Shown: piece by piece, positions 7,744 through 15,980 of the stretch
Layout: every line of letters begins with the position of its first letter
Numbering within the stretch: position 1 is the stretch's first letter
Assembly: GCF_030812855.1 (NCBI RefSeq)
Contig: NZ_JAUSTK010000002.1
Coordinates: forward strand, 372,001 to 436,000
Direction: 5' to 3'
DNA length: 64,000 nt
DNA from: Paenibacillus wynnii
Lineage (GTDB): Bacteria > Bacillota > Bacilli > Paenibacillales > Paenibacillaceae
Notes under the pieces: generated by a model
What the model saw: the letters and a program-made list of their open reading frames with translations, nothing else
Told to the model about the DNA's origin: nothing
Databases searched by the model: none
Made by a program: the position numbers and the translations under genes

Positions 7744-8745
7744 CTAAATTCTATGAATTTGTTCCTTCAATAGTTGGATCTGTGCCGTCCCTGCCTCTTC
7801 TTTTTCCCGGATCAGAGGTTGGATTCTACTTACATCCTTTTTGCCTTCCATCAGCAGCTTGTTCATTCGGTTTGATATGTCCTGAAACGGTGCTTCGTAA
7901 TCCATGGTATAAATACCCAAATTTAGCGAGTCGAATAAGCTCCTGACCTTTCCCATTTTGCTTAAGGACAGAACGGGTATCCCTCCGCGCAAGGCCACCA
8001 AAGCGGGATGCAGTTTAAATGAGATTAGGTAATCTACCGATTGGATATACTGATACGTCAAGTTCAAATCGGTCATGACATTCGCGATAGTGACAGCGGC
8101 GGAGGGGTTGTCAGCTAATATCTTCTTCTGAATTCGGGAACAAATGACCATGTCACTGTAGGGGTTACCCAGATGATGTACAACCGGAATGAGAACAAGG
8201 TGATATTGCCTGCGGGACAAATCTGTCAGCAGCTTAAGAATCGTATCCAGCGGGAAATCTTCATACGCGAATACACATACTCCGATAACCTCCCGGTCCG
8301 TGGAGAAGCGGATAGGATAATGCGGTTCCTTGTAGCTGTAGGCTATATCAGGTACAACTTTAACCATCGGATGGAATTGATGCTTCTCAGCAATCGCCGC
8401 AGACCATTCATCCCTCAAATAGAGGCCTTGTGTCTGCTGCAGCCGTTGTCTGTACTGCTGCACTTCTTCAGCCGGCCATGTCTCCTCCGGATAGAAATCA
8501 ACGATACCCACGCCGTACACCCATGTCGGCAGACCGGAGAGAGCTAGCGGGAAGTAATAGTTATTGAAATGATAAGGTGTAATTAAGTCACCGCCGCCGA
8601 TAATGACCGCGTCCACCTGATTTATAACAACCTGCGGCGAATATGGGAATACTTGATCCTCAGGAAATTGTGTGGACAGGGTCTGAAGGAACAGCTCATC
8701 ACCGAAATTACCATAGCCGTAATAACCGCATACGCAAATATTCAA
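7744..8745 (-). CDS. Polysaccharide pyruvyl transferase family protein (CsaB-like)
   Basis: A 333-residue protein with the family signatures CGYYGYGNFGDELFLQTL at the N-terminus and DAVIIGGGDLITPYHF near residues 46-61, both typical of PS_pyruv_trans enzymes such as CsaB. CsaB adds ketal pyruvate to wall polymers, and that modification is what SLH domains bind; two SLH proteins occur in this window. Whether this copy works on the wall or on the local glycan is open. It sits 14 bases downstream of the glycosyltransferase at 8760, forming a two-gene minus-strand operon. Confidence 0.82.
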   Translation of the reverse strand: MNICVCGYYGYGNFGDELFLQTLSTQFPEDQVFPYSPQVVINQVDAVIIGGGDLITPYHFNNYYFPLALSGLPTWVYGVGIVDFYPEETWPAEEVQQYRQRLQQTQGLYLRDEWSAAIAEKHQFHPMVKVVPDIAYSYKEPHYPIRFSTDREVIGVCVFAYEDFPLDTILKLLTDLSRRQYHLVLIPVVHHLGNPYSDMVICSRIQKKILADNPSAAVTIANVMTDLNLTYQYIQSVDYLISFKLHPALVALRGGIPVLSLSKMGKVRSLFDSLNLGIYTMDYEAPFQDISNRMNKLLMEGKKDVSRIQPLIREKEEAGTAQIQLLKEQIHRI

Positions 8746-8759
8746 AGGTTTTTCCCTCC

Positions 8760-10286
8760 TTATTGAGGTGAGATAATTGTCAATCTAGGTTTCTGAATGC
8801 CTATCAGCTGCGGCTGCAAGGTACTAAGGTGAAAGGTCACAGAGGAACCCTGCTGCAGAATGGCGGTCACATCGACCGATATCGTACCGCTGATATAATC
8901 CGAGTGTTTGCAAACCGAGAAAGGGGTGCTGTCAGGCTTGTTGCGGAACGTTAGCTGCCGGCGGTCCCATGTTATGCCGCTGATCCCCACCTGAACGATG
9001 ATATCCATTGTGGCCGCATGCTGTGCGGAGCACTCAAATTCCAGATACGCTCTTTCATAAGTCGGCAAAGTCACGCCCGATTCCATTTGCATAAAGCATT
9101 GGTATTCTCCCCGGGGCAGCTTGCCGACCATGGGATAATCTTCGGTGAGTGCACGCGTCTCATAATAGGAGTTTACCGTACCGTGCACGAGAGGGATAAA
9201 GCGTGACTGGTAGCCCTTCGCCATGGCATCGAGTACCCCCGACAGCTTTGCCGGGTCAGGCGATGGGGAAATTATCCCGGGACTGTGTTGCTTCAGCATG
9301 GCGTAAATTTGCGCGAATCGCTGCTCCCAACTAAAAGCTCTCGCAAATTGGGATAAACTGAAACGGTCCTCCTTGGAGCTTCGAAGGGCAGACCGGACCC
9401 CTTCAATGAACTCATCGTGATTGTCCGCAACACTAACGTAAGCTTGAAGCTTGCGCACCTCCGGAAGATTCGTCGATACCACCCTTTTTCCAGCTGCCAA
9501 ATACTCGTACACCTTAATGGGATTGGTGCTTTCCGTGATACGATTGATGCGGAACGGTATGATACATACATCTAGGTAAGACAGAATTTGAGGCAGCCCA
9601 TGATAATCCCGATAACCGAGATTAAATACGTTTGGCCCTAACTGGTCACCGTCCTCCCGCAGTTTCGGACCGACAATAATGACTTGTGACTCGGGAAATT
9701 CAGTAGCTACCTTCCTTACCAGTTCCTCGTCCACCCAAGGAGCCCAAGCACCTATATATCCGATCTTAAAGCCTTCAGTAGTCGGAAGTGGTGGAAGAGA
9801 TTTAGTTTCCATTGAAACTGCAGCAGCAAAATGGCTCCATTCGCAACCGTTTCGAATCATAGTTATGGGCTTACCGGGGACATGTTGCTGCATTTTTTGC
9901 TGCAGGTGGTCTGCCGTGCAGACGATCATATCGGCTAAATGAGCCCAATTCATCTCATCCGCCTCCCAATCTGGGAAATCATCGACACAGTCGTAGACGA
10001 TCGTGTCAGGTTGAAAGCGAGAGGCAGCCCCCAGCATTTTACTCCAAGAGGACCAATAAAGCTTCTTTTCACCGTTCAGAAGGGGATACAAAACCTGCAT
10101 GAAGAATCCGAAATGATTGACTACATATAAATTGGGGGCTGCTTTTTGCAAGACAGGACCTTCCTTATTCTGCTTGTTAAAATATATGACCGGGAAACCG
10201 TGGCTTGCGAACATGCTCATTACATGCTGCGGCCTCTGTCTCATATATTCCCAATCTATGGTGGGCGGATAGATAACAATCCCCAT
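8760..10286 (-). CDS. GT-B glycosyltransferase fused to a C-terminal beta-rich domain
   Basis: The first 345 residues are a GT4-like glycosyltransferase homologous to the gene at 6742 (IVIYPPTIDWEYMRQRPQ, IVYDCVDDFPDWE, GYIGAWAPWVDEEL, NPIKVYEYLAAGKRV). The last 150 residues, absent from the paralogue, are beta-strand rich with a pattern resembling a carbohydrate-binding sandwich (YLEFECSAQ, MDIIVQVGISG, VTFHLSTLQP). An upstream in-frame start exists at 10331, but the ATG at 10286 aligns with the paralogue's start and has GGAAGGTG at good spacing. The extra domain may tether the enzyme to its glycan or protein acceptor (inference). Confidence 0.82.
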   Translation of the reverse strand: MGIVIYPPTIDWEYMRQRPQHVMSMFASHGFPVIYFNKQNKEGPVLQKAAPNLYVVNHFGFFMQVLYPLLNGEKKLYWSSWSKMLGAASRFQPDTIVYDCVDDFPDWEADEMNWAHLADMIVCTADHLQQKMQQHVPGKPITMIRNGCEWSHFAAAVSMETKSLPPLPTTEGFKIGYIGAWAPWVDEELVRKVATEFPESQVIIVGPKLREDGDQLGPNVFNLGYRDYHGLPQILSYLDVCIIPFRINRITESTNPIKVYEYLAAGKRVVSTNLPEVRKLQAYVSVADNHDEFIEGVRSALRSSKEDRFSLSQFARAFSWEQRFAQIYAMLKQHSPGIISPSPDPAKLSGVLDAMAKGYQSRFIPLVHGTVNSYYETRALTEDYPMVGKLPRGEYQCFMQMESGVTLPTYERAYLEFECSAQHAATMDIIVQVGISGITWDRRQLTFRNKPDSTPFSVCKHSDYISGTISVDVTAILQQGSSVTFHLSTLQPQLIGIQKPRLTIISPQ

Positions 10287-10331
10287 GGTTAGCTTCACCT
10301 TCCAGTCATATATATTAATGTCGACTTGCAT

Positions 10332-10490
10332 CCAATCTATTATAGTAAGCGCGTAGTATTTTAGTTATAGACGAAATCATTATCTTTGACCTGTGACGGC
10401 ATTAGCCTTTATTTCAAAATATGGATGATAGACTATGCCAACTCCTCAATGACTGAGTAAGATACACTGATCATTCCAGGAGGTGCCTTT
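10332..10490. other. Divergent promoter region of the surface-protein cluster
   Basis: The region separates the minus-strand glycosyltransferase operon from the plus-strand repeat-protein gene. On the minus strand a TATAAT-like box occurs near 10340, but no good -35 element accompanies it. A GATACACT at about 10460-10467 is one base from the sigma-E -10 pattern, without a convincing -35. Sporulation control is therefore possible but not demonstrated. Confidence 0.3.
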
Positions 10491-11261
10491 ATGTTGATAA
10501 AGAAGAAGAGTCGTTCCATAATTAAGAAAAAGCATCTCGTAAAAAAGAGAAAAAAGACAGTCATCCGTAAATGCATACGCCACGGCAGACCGGTCATTAA
10601 TATCCCAGCGTGCCCGCCGCCTCAAATCCATGTGGCTGCACCTAATGTGGAGCTGACCCAGCCGTCTCCTATCGTGATCCCAGCTCCGATCGTCAATGTT
10701 CCAGCATGCCCGCCGCCTCAAATCCATGTGGCCGCACCCAATGTAGAGGTGACTCCGCCTGCGCCAATCATAATTCCAGCTCCGATCGTCAATGTTCCAG
10801 CGTGCCCGCCGCCTCAAATCCATGTGGCTGCACCTAATGTGGAGCTGACCCAGCCGTCTCCTATCGTGATCCCAGCTCCGATCGTCAATGTTCCAGCGTG
10901 CCCGCCGCCTCAAATCCATGTGGCCGCTCCCAATGTGGAGGTGAATCCGCCTGCACCCATCGTGATTCCGGCTCCGATCGTCAATGTGACTACACCTGAA
11001 AATGCGTGCGAGACGGAGCTTCGGTCAAATCTGCTCCGGTTTATCGGTAAAGTCATCGAGGTTATCGATTCAGGGGGTGGAGGCGCTGGCGGTAGTATGC
11101 CAAACCAGATCGGTGTTCTGGAATCGGTAGGACATGGAACCTTCGCTATTCGTCCTACCGTCGGCAACCCTGATGCCGCTCAAGTCGTCTATTATTCGAT
11201 TCGCCAGGTCATCGGATTCCGACCAAATGTTGCTGTACCGTCCCAATCGTCCATAGGGTAA
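10491..11261 (+). CDS. Pro-rich tandem-repeat structural protein, probable spore or cell surface
   Basis: A 256-residue protein with three parts. Residues 1-36 are extremely basic (Lys/Arg clusters). Residues 37-164 are four 32-residue repeats of the type NVPACPPPQIHVAAPNVE followed by (L/V)T-PxPIVIPAPIV, each with one Cys. Residues 165-256 form a Gly-rich linker and a small beta domain (FIGKVIEVID, IGVLESVGHGTFAI) like those at 4653 and 5074. There is no signal peptide, which fits a protein assembled from inside, such as a spore-coat component. CAGGAGGTG precedes the ATG. The surrounding glycosyltransferases may modify it. I know of no named family. Confidence 0.7.
   Translation: MLIKKKSRSIIKKKHLVKKRKKTVIRKCIRHGRPVINIPACPPPQIHVAAPNVELTQPSPIVIPAPIVNVPACPPPQIHVAAPNVEVTPPAPIIIPAPIVNVPACPPPQIHVAAPNVELTQPSPIVIPAPIVNVPACPPPQIHVAAPNVEVNPPAPIVIPAPIVNVTTPENACETELRSNLLRFIGKVIEVIDSGGGGAGGSMPNQIGVLESVGHGTFAIRPTVGNPDAAQVVYYSIRQVIGFRPNVAVPSQSSIG
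10599..10982 (+). repeat. Four in-frame 96-bp tandem repeats forming two 192-bp units
   Basis: The repeats encode four 32-residue units of the surface protein. Units 1 and 3 are nearly identical at the DNA level (ELTQPSP type), and units 2 and 4 resemble each other (EV(T/N)PPAP type), so the array is a duplication of a two-unit block. Confidence 0.9.
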
Positions 11262-11284
11262 ATGAAAAGAAGGCTGAGCGCACA

Positions 11285-11324
11285 AAAGAGAGGAGCCTTC
11301 CCTTCCGGGCTAGCTCCTCTCTTT
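11285..11324. terminator. Bidirectional terminator between the repeat protein and pbuX
   Basis: A perfect 12-bp stem AAAGAGAGGAGC / GCTCCTCTCTTT with a 16-base loop lies between the convergent stops at 11261 and 11350. Confidence 0.85.
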
Positions 11325-11349
11325 CTCCATACTATTGGTTTTCCTAATA

Positions 11350-12654
11350 TTACTGAACAGATTGTGCTTCCTGCGCAACCGCTGGTACAGCTGTTTCTTT
11401 CGTTTTGGACAAGAAGATGTTCAAAACGATAGCTGTGATTGAACCGGAAACGATACCGTTCTGCATCAGCATTCTAGCGAACTCTGGAAGTTGATCGAAC
11501 ATGGAAGGCAGCGTAGCTGAACCTAAGCCCACTGCGATACTACAAGCTGCTATCAACAAATTCCCATCCTTACGCAGATCAACATCGGACAGAATTGACA
11601 TACCTGAAGCGGCAACCGAACCAAACATAACAATCATCGCGCCGCCAAGCACCGCATTCGGTATAACGGTTGTCAGAGCAGCCAGTTTAGGCAGAAGGCC
11701 CAACACGACCATAATGCCACCCGCTGCAAAAATAACATTACGAGTCTTTACACGGGTCAACGAGATCAGACCGACATTTTGGGAGAAGGCGGTATACGGA
11801 AAAGCATTAAAAATCCCGCCCAATATAATCGCCAGCCCTTCCGAACGCAGACCATTCACTATTTGCTTCTGCTCTACCTTCTGCTCAGTGGCTCTTCCCA
11901 CAGCGAAATAAACGCCGGTTGACTCCACCATACTGACAATATTCACAATGATCATAGTAATTACAGCTGTAAGGTTAAACTGTGGTGTGCCGAAGTAGAA
12001 CGGTTGGGCAATACTAACCCAAGAGGCCGAGCCTACGGATGAGAAATGGACCATACCCATGCTATAAGCAATTGCTGTACCTACCACTAATCCTACAAGT
12101 ACCGAAACAGAACGAAGAAAGCCTGTAGCCAAACGGTTAACTGCAAGAATAACAAGCAATGTAATCAATGCAAGCAGCAAATTGCGGGGTTGTCCAAAGT
12201 CTGGACTGCCCTGGCCGCCGGCTACGTTATTCATAGCGACAGGAATAAGCGAAAGACCGATGATGGTTACGACAGAGCCGGTTACAATCGTTGGGAAGAA
12301 CTTGAGCAGCTTGCCATAAAGCGGGGCCGCCAGTACAACGAAAACACCGGATAAAATAATGGCACCATAAGCTGTTGCCAGATTAGAGGTCGATGCGATG
12401 GCAATAATCGGTCCTACCGCTGTAAAGGTACAGCCAAGAATGACCGGGAGTCGGCTGCCGAAGTATTTGGTGCCCATAACCTGTAAAAGAGTAGCTAAAC
12501 CGCATGTGAACAGGTCGGCTGCGATCAGATAGGCCATTTGAGTGCCATTTAGCCCAAGTGCCCCTCCCACAATTAGCGGTACGATTACTGCACCAGCATA
12601 CATAGCCAGCACGTGCTGGAGCCCCAAAGCAAATACCTTTTGTTTACTTAACAT
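11350..12654 (-). CDS. pbuX: Xanthine permease
   Basis: A 434-residue integral membrane protein of the nucleobase:cation symporter-2 family with about a dozen hydrophobic segments. Family signatures include GLQHVLAMYAGAVIVPLIVG at the N-terminus and MVESTGVYFAVGRATEQ plus SEGLAIILGGIFNAFPYTAF in the middle (the conserved substrate-site region). Its start overlaps the xpt stop by seven bases, so the two are co-transcribed and translationally coupled, as in B. subtilis xpt-pbuX. It imports xanthine for the phosphoribosyltransferase encoded upstream and is controlled by the guanine riboswitch at 13460-13530. Confidence 0.93.
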   Translation of the reverse strand: MLSKQKVFALGLQHVLAMYAGAVIVPLIVGGALGLNGTQMAYLIAADLFTCGLATLLQVMGTKYFGSRLPVILGCTFTAVGPIIAIASTSNLATAYGAIILSGVFVVLAAPLYGKLLKFFPTIVTGSVVTIIGLSLIPVAMNNVAGGQGSPDFGQPRNLLLALITLLVILAVNRLATGFLRSVSVLVGLVVGTAIAYSMGMVHFSSVGSASWVSIAQPFYFGTPQFNLTAVITMIIVNIVSMVESTGVYFAVGRATEQKVEQKQIVNGLRSEGLAIILGGIFNAFPYTAFSQNVGLISLTRVKTRNVIFAAGGIMVVLGLLPKLAALTTVIPNAVLGGAMIVMFGSVAASGMSILSDVDLRKDGNLLIAACSIAVGLGSATLPSMFDQLPEFARMLMQNGIVSGSITAIVLNIFLSKTKETAVPAVAQEAQSVQ

Positions 12655-13274
12655 CCTACTGCACTCTCCTTAATAGCTTTGATGGTTTGATCATTATCCT
12701 CTATAAAATGAACTTCTCCCGGGGACATAGCGGCAATTCTGGCCAGAGAGTGTACGGTTACACCCTTATCTTCCAGCAGGCCTCGCCCTTCCTGAAAGCT
12801 TTTCTCAATAACACTGCCTACTCCGACCAGTGACGCTCCAGATTCCTTCACAATATCAACCAGACCGACAAGCGCCGCACCTGTAGCGAGGAAATCATCT
12901 ACAATCAGCACATGATCCTCTGCCCCAAGATACTTTTGCGAAACGCTGATCTGATAATGCTCTCCCCGAGTAAATGAATGAACGGGAGCTGTATAAACGC
13001 TCTCAGCCAAGGTAATGACCTTCTTCTTTTTGGCATAGATAAAAGGAACACCGAAGGCAATAGCTGTTGCCATTGCAAACTGGATGCCACTTGCTTCAAT
13101 GGTGAGCACTTTGGTAATCGGACGATCACTATCCCCAAAAATCTCTTTGAATTCTCGCCCTATAGCCAGCGCCAGCTCCGTATCGACCTGATGATTCAGA
13201 AACGAATCCACCTTCATCACGGTATCGGACAGAATCAGCCCTTCTTGTCTAATGCGTTCTTTAAGTACCTGCAT
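12648..13274 (-). CDS. xpt: Xanthine phosphoribosyltransferase
   Basis: A 208-residue enzyme that converts xanthine and PRPP to XMP in purine salvage. The type I phosphoribosyltransferase PRPP loop reads VLIVDDFLATGAALVGLVDI (about residues 124-143), and the N-terminal MQVLKERIRQEGLILSDTVMK and ITKVLTIEASGIQFA segments are typical of Xpt. The length matches the family. It is the first gene after a guanine riboswitch and an intrinsic terminator, so expression should fall when guanine is plentiful. Confidence 0.95.
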   Translation of the reverse strand: MQVLKERIRQEGLILSDTVMKVDSFLNHQVDTELALAIGREFKEIFGDSDRPITKVLTIEASGIQFAMATAIAFGVPFIYAKKKKVITLAESVYTAPVHSFTRGEHYQISVSQKYLGAEDHVLIVDDFLATGAALVGLVDIVKESGASLVGVGSVIEKSFQEGRGLLEDKGVTVHSLARIAAMSPGEVHFIEDNDQTIKAIKESAVGC

Positions 13275-13301
13275 TTTTCCTTATCTCTCCTTCTTGGCCA
13301 T

Positions 13302-13350
13302 AAAAAAAGGACAGATCACCTGAGCTGTTTCTCTCAAGTGAATCTGTCCT
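13302..13350 (-). terminator. Riboswitch-controlled terminator upstream of xpt
   Basis: On the minus strand a long hairpin (AGGACAGAT.. / ..ATCTGTCCT, extended through CACYTGAG pairs) is followed by seven T residues. It lies between the guanine aptamer and the xpt start and is the expected expression platform. Confidence 0.88.
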
Positions 13351-13459
13351 TCTGGGTTTTTGTCCCTAAGTGGTGTAACACAAAACTGTGTCCGCAACGC
13401 TCGGTCCTGTCCTTCTTTCGCCAAGCAGCAATGAAGCGGAACCCTAGATGCGCTATTTC

Positions 13460-13530
13460 ACTCATAGTCGGATAATTTCAGTGGTTATCCGGTAGAAACT
13501 TATGGGCCATATTCCCAAGATTATATGAGT
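13460..13530 (-). promoter_or_regulatory. Guanine riboswitch aptamer (purine family)
   Basis: The minus strand begins AACTCATATAATC, the conserved P1/J1-2, contains the J2/3 core TTTCTACC, and ends CCGACTATGAGT. P1 pairs ACTCATA with TATGAGT. Loop arms GGGAATATGGCCC and GGATAACCACTGAAATTATCC give P2 and P3. The specificity base in GACTATG is C (position 74 of the B. subtilis xpt aptamer), which indicates guanine rather than adenine. Confidence 0.95.
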
Positions 13531-13563
13531 TATTTATGAATGTTGTCCCTTAATACTTTGTAT

Positions 13564-13592
13564 ATATTACACGCTATGTATTGTTGTTACAA
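13564..13592 (-). promoter_or_regulatory. Sigma-A promoter of the xpt-pbuX operon
   Basis: The minus strand reads TTGTAA (13592-13587), a 17-base spacer, then TAATAT (13569-13564), about 30 bases ahead of the riboswitch aptamer. Confidence 0.65.
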
Positions 13593-13735
13593 GTGAAAAT
13601 ATCACGTTGTTACAGAATGTTTTCAGGAATAATTTACATGTAGGTTTCATTCGATAATCCCGTGCTTAAACTAGGAGGTCCTAGATTTATTGTCTATAAT
13701 AAGAAGGTACCTACAGAAAAAGGCGGGTGAATGGA

Positions 13736-15976
13736 ATGCTTCGATTAAATGGGGTTAGAACAGGCTTGATGCTGGGCGTCTCTCTGGTACTTGCAGGGAT
13801 TATTTACTTCTTCGCAGCGAATTGGAGCGGCTTGGATCGAATAGAGAAGATTCTTATATCTGCGGGACTGGTGTTGCTGTTCTATGGAATATCCTTTACC
13901 TTAACCCGGTTGAAAGCTATGCCTTCTGTCCATGCCTTTCTTTCCGATATATTTCTGTTAGGCGGCTGTATTTCCTTTGGGGTCGCTGTAGCTTTACTTA
14001 ATCAGATTTATAACTCCCATGCGGACAGCTATACTATATTTATGATTTGGGCGATACCCGCGGTACTTCTGACTTGGATTACCCGCTATAACCCTTTCTA
14101 CGTGCTGTCTTATACGCTGATCCACCTCACCTTATGGTTCTATTTCTTCCCTTCCTCCCTGTTTGTAGTTCATAGTGAAGAACAGCTTCTTGGGATTGGG
14201 GTGTTGTTCGCTGTAATTAATCTTATCCTCTTTGCACTTTCGGAAATGAACCGATTACAATCTGTGCCGCTGAAATTTCTCAGCTTTATCATCTTCCATG
14301 TTTCCCTGCTGTTACTAACGAATTCCTGGGCTTTCGAAACCTATGGCATTTGGATGAATATCCTAAGTGTTGCCGCAATTGCCTTTGGCTTCTATTATTT
14401 CATTCGAGTTCGGTTGGGTAGAACCTTCCTAACCCTGAATGCCTTGGCTGCCTCTGCCTTCGCTGTCTTCAAGTTCATCGAACTCGCAAGCAGACATGCC
14501 TCCGTCTGGTTTTTCTTCTATGGACTGGTGTTTGTGGCGATATTATTGACATTCAATGTATGGTTCTTCCATTACCTGAACAAGCTCGGGCAACCTTCAC
14601 GTTCCGAAGCCAATGAAGAAATTACTGAAGAAAAGCCAGAGCACCATAACCATATGCTGTCGGGTAAGATCGTCTCGGTCATTGTTACGGTCATTGGAGT
14701 GATTATCGGAAGTATTTCTTTGATTGGTATTGTATTGGTGGCCTCAGGTCTTAGTGATCCTGAATATGTATTGCTCACTCTGTCTTTATTATTTATCATT
14801 CCTATGATCATACTACCTCGAGTTAATACGGTTGTGAGATATACATTGCTTACCATCGGCTACATTACCGGAATCGCAGCTATTGTATGGATTGATTACC
14901 TAGTCTTGTCCTTCCTCTTCATGGCTCTTTCCATAGCAGGCTGGGTTCGGCTTCAAGGGAGCAAGCAACGTTTCCTCACTTATGCGCTGCTGAATCTCAA
15001 CGTTGCCATCATTTTGTTCCAAATGCTTGATACGATAAATAGATCAAATCCTATTTTCACCTTCATCATACTTGTATTAACGTTGCTAAATGCCGTTCTG
15101 TATGCTCTGCATTTCTCAATCCCGCAGAGCCCGATGAGGCAGCATGTAAGAACCGGGGCGTTCTTCTTCACTCTGTTATTTATGTTCTGGTTAACCTTCC
15201 TGGGAGAACTCTTTCCCTATTCCTATGAGCTGTTCAATGTCATCTATTTCACTGTAGTTACACTTCTGGTATTCGGGTTTCTACGCCGCGAACAATCCTT
15301 TGATGCCGGAATAAGCCTGGTGTTCTGGTTCGCATTCCTGGTGTATAAATACTACGATATATTCTGGTCGCTATTGCACAAGTCTGCAACCCTTGCTCTG
15401 TTAGGTATCATCATTATCACCTTAAGCTACTTCTTTGCCCGCCGTTCGGTGATCACCGAGCCTAACGTTGAGCCAAGCGGGTTGCTGCGAAGAAATTTTG
15501 TGCTGATTGCTATTCTTGTTGTATTGCAGTTTGCTTATTTAGGGATTCATGCCGTACGAAGTGAGATACTGTTAACAACAGGGACAACAGTGAAGTTGGA
15601 GATTCAGCCCCTTGATCCCAGATCATTGCTTCAGGGCGATTATGTCGTCTTGAATTACAGCATCTCAAGCCCTCCCGAGCCGATGGCTTCAGAACTGGAG
15701 GATTACCGCGGTCAACGCAAAGTTAAGGTGGTTCTCTCACCGGATAGCAGAGGGGTATATGTCTTTGATCGATTATTGAAGAATGAAGAAGCAGTTGCTG
15801 AGGGTGAAGTAATCATTAACGGAAAATTAAGCGGATGGGGACCCATCCGCTATGGTATTGAAACGTATTTTGTTCCCGAAGGTACCGGGCTGGAGGTGCA
15901 GGCCAAAGCCCGGTTTGCGTCCATTCGAGTTAACACTCATGGTGATGCACTTCTAGAGTCGTTATCCTATCAATAA
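13736..15976 (+). CDS. DUF2157 / GDYXXLXY domain polytopic membrane protein
   Basis: A roughly 746-residue membrane protein with about 20 hydrophobic segments. The N-terminal 60 residues (GLMLGVSLVLAGIIYFFAAN) match the start of DUF2157 proteins, the middle resembles DUF4401, and the C-terminal soluble domain contains GDYVVLNYSI, the GDYXXLXY motif, at about residue 640. In other bacteria these modules are often separate adjacent genes; here they are fused. The ATG at 13736 has GGCGGGTGA upstream; a GTG at 13727 is an alternative. An inverted repeat CTAGGA-GG-TCCTAG at 13671-13684 and a TATAAT at about 13694 lie in the promoter region. The function is unknown. Confidence 0.82.
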   Translation: MLRLNGVRTGLMLGVSLVLAGIIYFFAANWSGLDRIEKILISAGLVLLFYGISFTLTRLKAMPSVHAFLSDIFLLGGCISFGVAVALLNQIYNSHADSYTIFMIWAIPAVLLTWITRYNPFYVLSYTLIHLTLWFYFFPSSLFVVHSEEQLLGIGVLFAVINLILFALSEMNRLQSVPLKFLSFIIFHVSLLLLTNSWAFETYGIWMNILSVAAIAFGFYYFIRVRLGRTFLTLNALAASAFAVFKFIELASRHASVWFFFYGLVFVAILLTFNVWFFHYLNKLGQPSRSEANEEITEEKPEHHNHMLSGKIVSVIVTVIGVIIGSISLIGIVLVASGLSDPEYVLLTLSLLFIIPMIILPRVNTVVRYTLLTIGYITGIAAIVWIDYLVLSFLFMALSIAGWVRLQGSKQRFLTYALLNLNVAIILFQMLDTINRSNPIFTFIILVLTLLNAVLYALHFSIPQSPMRQHVRTGAFFFTLLFMFWLTFLGELFPYSYELFNVIYFTVVTLLVFGFLRREQSFDAGISLVFWFAFLVYKYYDIFWSLLHKSATLALLGIIIITLSYFFARRSVITEPNVEPSGLLRRNFVLIAILVVLQFAYLGIHAVRSEILLTTGTTVKLEIQPLDPRSLLQGDYVVLNYSISSPPEPMASELEDYRGQRKVKVVLSPDSRGVYVFDRLLKNEEAVAEGEVIINGKLSGWGPIRYGIETYFVPEGTGLEVQAKARFASIRVNTHGDALLESLSYQ

Positions 15977-15980
15977 CCGA

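Noticed and set aside
10446..10919. 157-residue minus-strand ORF with repeated His/Arg/Asp-rich units
   Set aside because: It is the antisense reading of the 96-bp tandem repeats of the plus-strand gene at 10491. It has no ribosome binding site, and the plus frame has a clear start, domain structure and terminator.
10599..10982. Regular tandem repeats suggestive of a CRISPR array
   Set aside because: The units are directly adjacent without unique spacers, stay in frame for 128 codons and encode a coherent protein.
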